DNA of 64,000 bases from a bacterium (GTDB lineage: Bacteria; UBP6; UBA1177). The notes below the pieces were generated by a model. The model was not told the DNA's origin. It searched no databases and saw only the letters and a list, made by a program, of their open reading frames with translations. The translations under genes were made by a program, and so were the position numbers. Every line of letters starts with the position of its first letter. Positions within the stretch are counted from its first letter, which is position 1. Positions 63,340 to 64,000 of this stretch are shown here, one piece after another. The stretch is taken from contig JAKLDO010000003.1 in NCBI GenBank assembly GCA_022703485.1, forward strand, positions 1-64,000, read 5' to 3'.

Positions 63340-64000
63340 TCACTTCAGCGATTCTACGAATTCCCTGAACATCAGGACTCTGTTGATCTGGTCGTTTTTT
63401 ATGAGGAAAGGGCTGACATCCGTAGCCAGCTCTTTAAGGTTGACCGATTCTGTGTTTTCAAGCAGTTTTTGTTTTAACTGTGTCATGCCGGTTATTTCGA
63501 GTTTTTCGGAAAGATATTTGAAATCGGGTGCTGTTTTTGAAAGAAGGAATGTCACATCGAAATAATCTCTTCCCTTGCTTCTTTTTCTTCCAAGAAGTGC
63601 GGCAATTTTCTGACTGAGCAAAGTTGAAACAGGAACAACTGAAATGAATCTGAAAAGTGCGAACTTTTTCAACAGGAATTTTTCCTGTTCGTATTTATAA
63701 TTCTGAGGCTCGGTATCAAGCTGAATGAGGATTTTTTCACTTTTCACCGGTGAAAGCTTTTCACGGTAAAGGAGGTCGGGAAATTTGATGTTGCAATGAT
63801 AAGCCCCCTTAAAAACCTGTTTCATCTCGATCTCGTATCCCTCAAGTTCAAGTTCATACTTGATAAAATCGCTTAATTTAACAAAATCAGACTCACTCAG
63901 TCCCAGATTGTCAAAATCAAGGTCTTCAGAAAAACGGGTGTTGCCGTGAACTATCCTCAAAGCAGTGCCGCCAATAAAAACAAGAGATCCGCCGAATTTG
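63340..64000 (-). CDS. AbiEii-type nucleotidyltransferase, 5' end beyond window
   Basis: About 220 residues visible. Reading continues to the right edge: GGSLVFIGGTALR then GNTRFSEDLDFD, the nucleotidyltransferase motif with two Asp of the AbiEii/AbiGii toxin family, and a C-terminal helical part with KGRDYFDV. In type IV abortive-infection pairs this is the toxin that transfers nucleotides to tRNA or other RNA, and the antitoxin gene lies upstream, here outside the window. Truncated by the window, not by mutation. Confidence 0.9.
   Translation of the reverse strand, partial: KFGGSLVFIGGTALRIVHGNTRFSEDLDFDNLGLSESDFVKLSDFIKYELELEGYEIEMKQVFKGAYHCNIKFPDLLYREKLSPVKSEKILIQLDTEPQNYKYEQEKFLLKKFALFRFISVVPVSTLLSQKIAALLGRKRSKGRDYFDVTFLLSKTAPDFKYLSEKLEITGMTQLKQKLLENTESVNLKELATDVSPFLIKNDQINRVLMFREFVESLK

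Overview
The window reads as chromosomal DNA of a Gram-negative, low-to-moderate GC bacterium that I cannot assign to a named genus. LipB, an LpxL-like acyltransferase, many lipobox lipoproteins and an MtgA-type transglycosylase point to a diderm envelope. A MopE-type Cys/Asp motif in a secreted subtilase, many lipoproteins with Asp/Glu/Asn-rich stalks, DUF1566-like domains and a PUFA-synthase-like polyketide synthase recall Myxococcota and related former deltaproteobacteria. That placement is inference. Coding density is high: most genes sit in short operons with 1-20 nt overlaps, and convergent neighbours often overlap by about 10 nt.

Layout. 0.1-10.4 kb (+): a Ser/Thr kinase, a PIN-PhoH ATPase, a metallophosphoesterase and lipB in one run, then a lipoprotein, a LysM protein, a sensor histidine kinase and a secreted subtilase. 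10.4-12.5 kb: a decayed RhuM/ORF6N-type remnant and a lipoprotein. 12.5-22.9 kb (+): a Cys-rich small protein, a U32-like protein, an acyltransferase overlapping a membrane TPR protein, leuS, holA, a hairpin-rich dispersed-type repeat, and a phosphofructokinase with pyrophosphate-type signatures. 22.9-27.3 kb (-): znuACB plus an HMA-tailed metal permease, and mtgA. 27.4-39.1 kb (-): a five-gene, gap-free lipid operon: glycerolipid acyltransferase, HAD phosphatase, 2357-residue KS-KS-AT-ACP-KR-DH synthase, an FAD oxidoreductase fused to two hotdog domains, and an LpxL-like acyltransferase. 39.3-49.1 kb: mnmA, a C45-type lipoprotein, an ankyrin protein, a TetR regulator between two matching palindromes, a lipoprotein, and a protein with three complete gingipain-like (C25) units. 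49.1-60.4 kb: two Na+/Ca2+ exchangers, secreted and membrane proteins, a hybrid kinase, crcB, three more lipoproteins and a GIY-YIG gene. 60.5-64 kb: ssrA (tmRNA), a DUF486 protein, an LTA-synthase-like enzyme and an AbiEii-type nucleotidyltransferase cut by the right edge.

Two systems stand out. The first is the compact lipid operon, in which all synthase domains sit on one chain and the accessory genes (oxidoreductase/thioesterase, two acyltransferases, phosphatase) suggest a polyketide-type acyl chain that is placed on a glycerolipid or similar acceptor. The second is a shared C-terminal tail: the three secreted proteins that have an acidic stalk but no lipobox all end in Gly-Cys-Ser plus four residues, with Cys exactly sixth from the end. 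In the C25 protein this tail is also kept after each internal unit. Lipobox proteins carry the same kind of acidic stalk at the N terminus instead. This suggests an undescribed C-terminal, Cys-based anchoring or processing signal.
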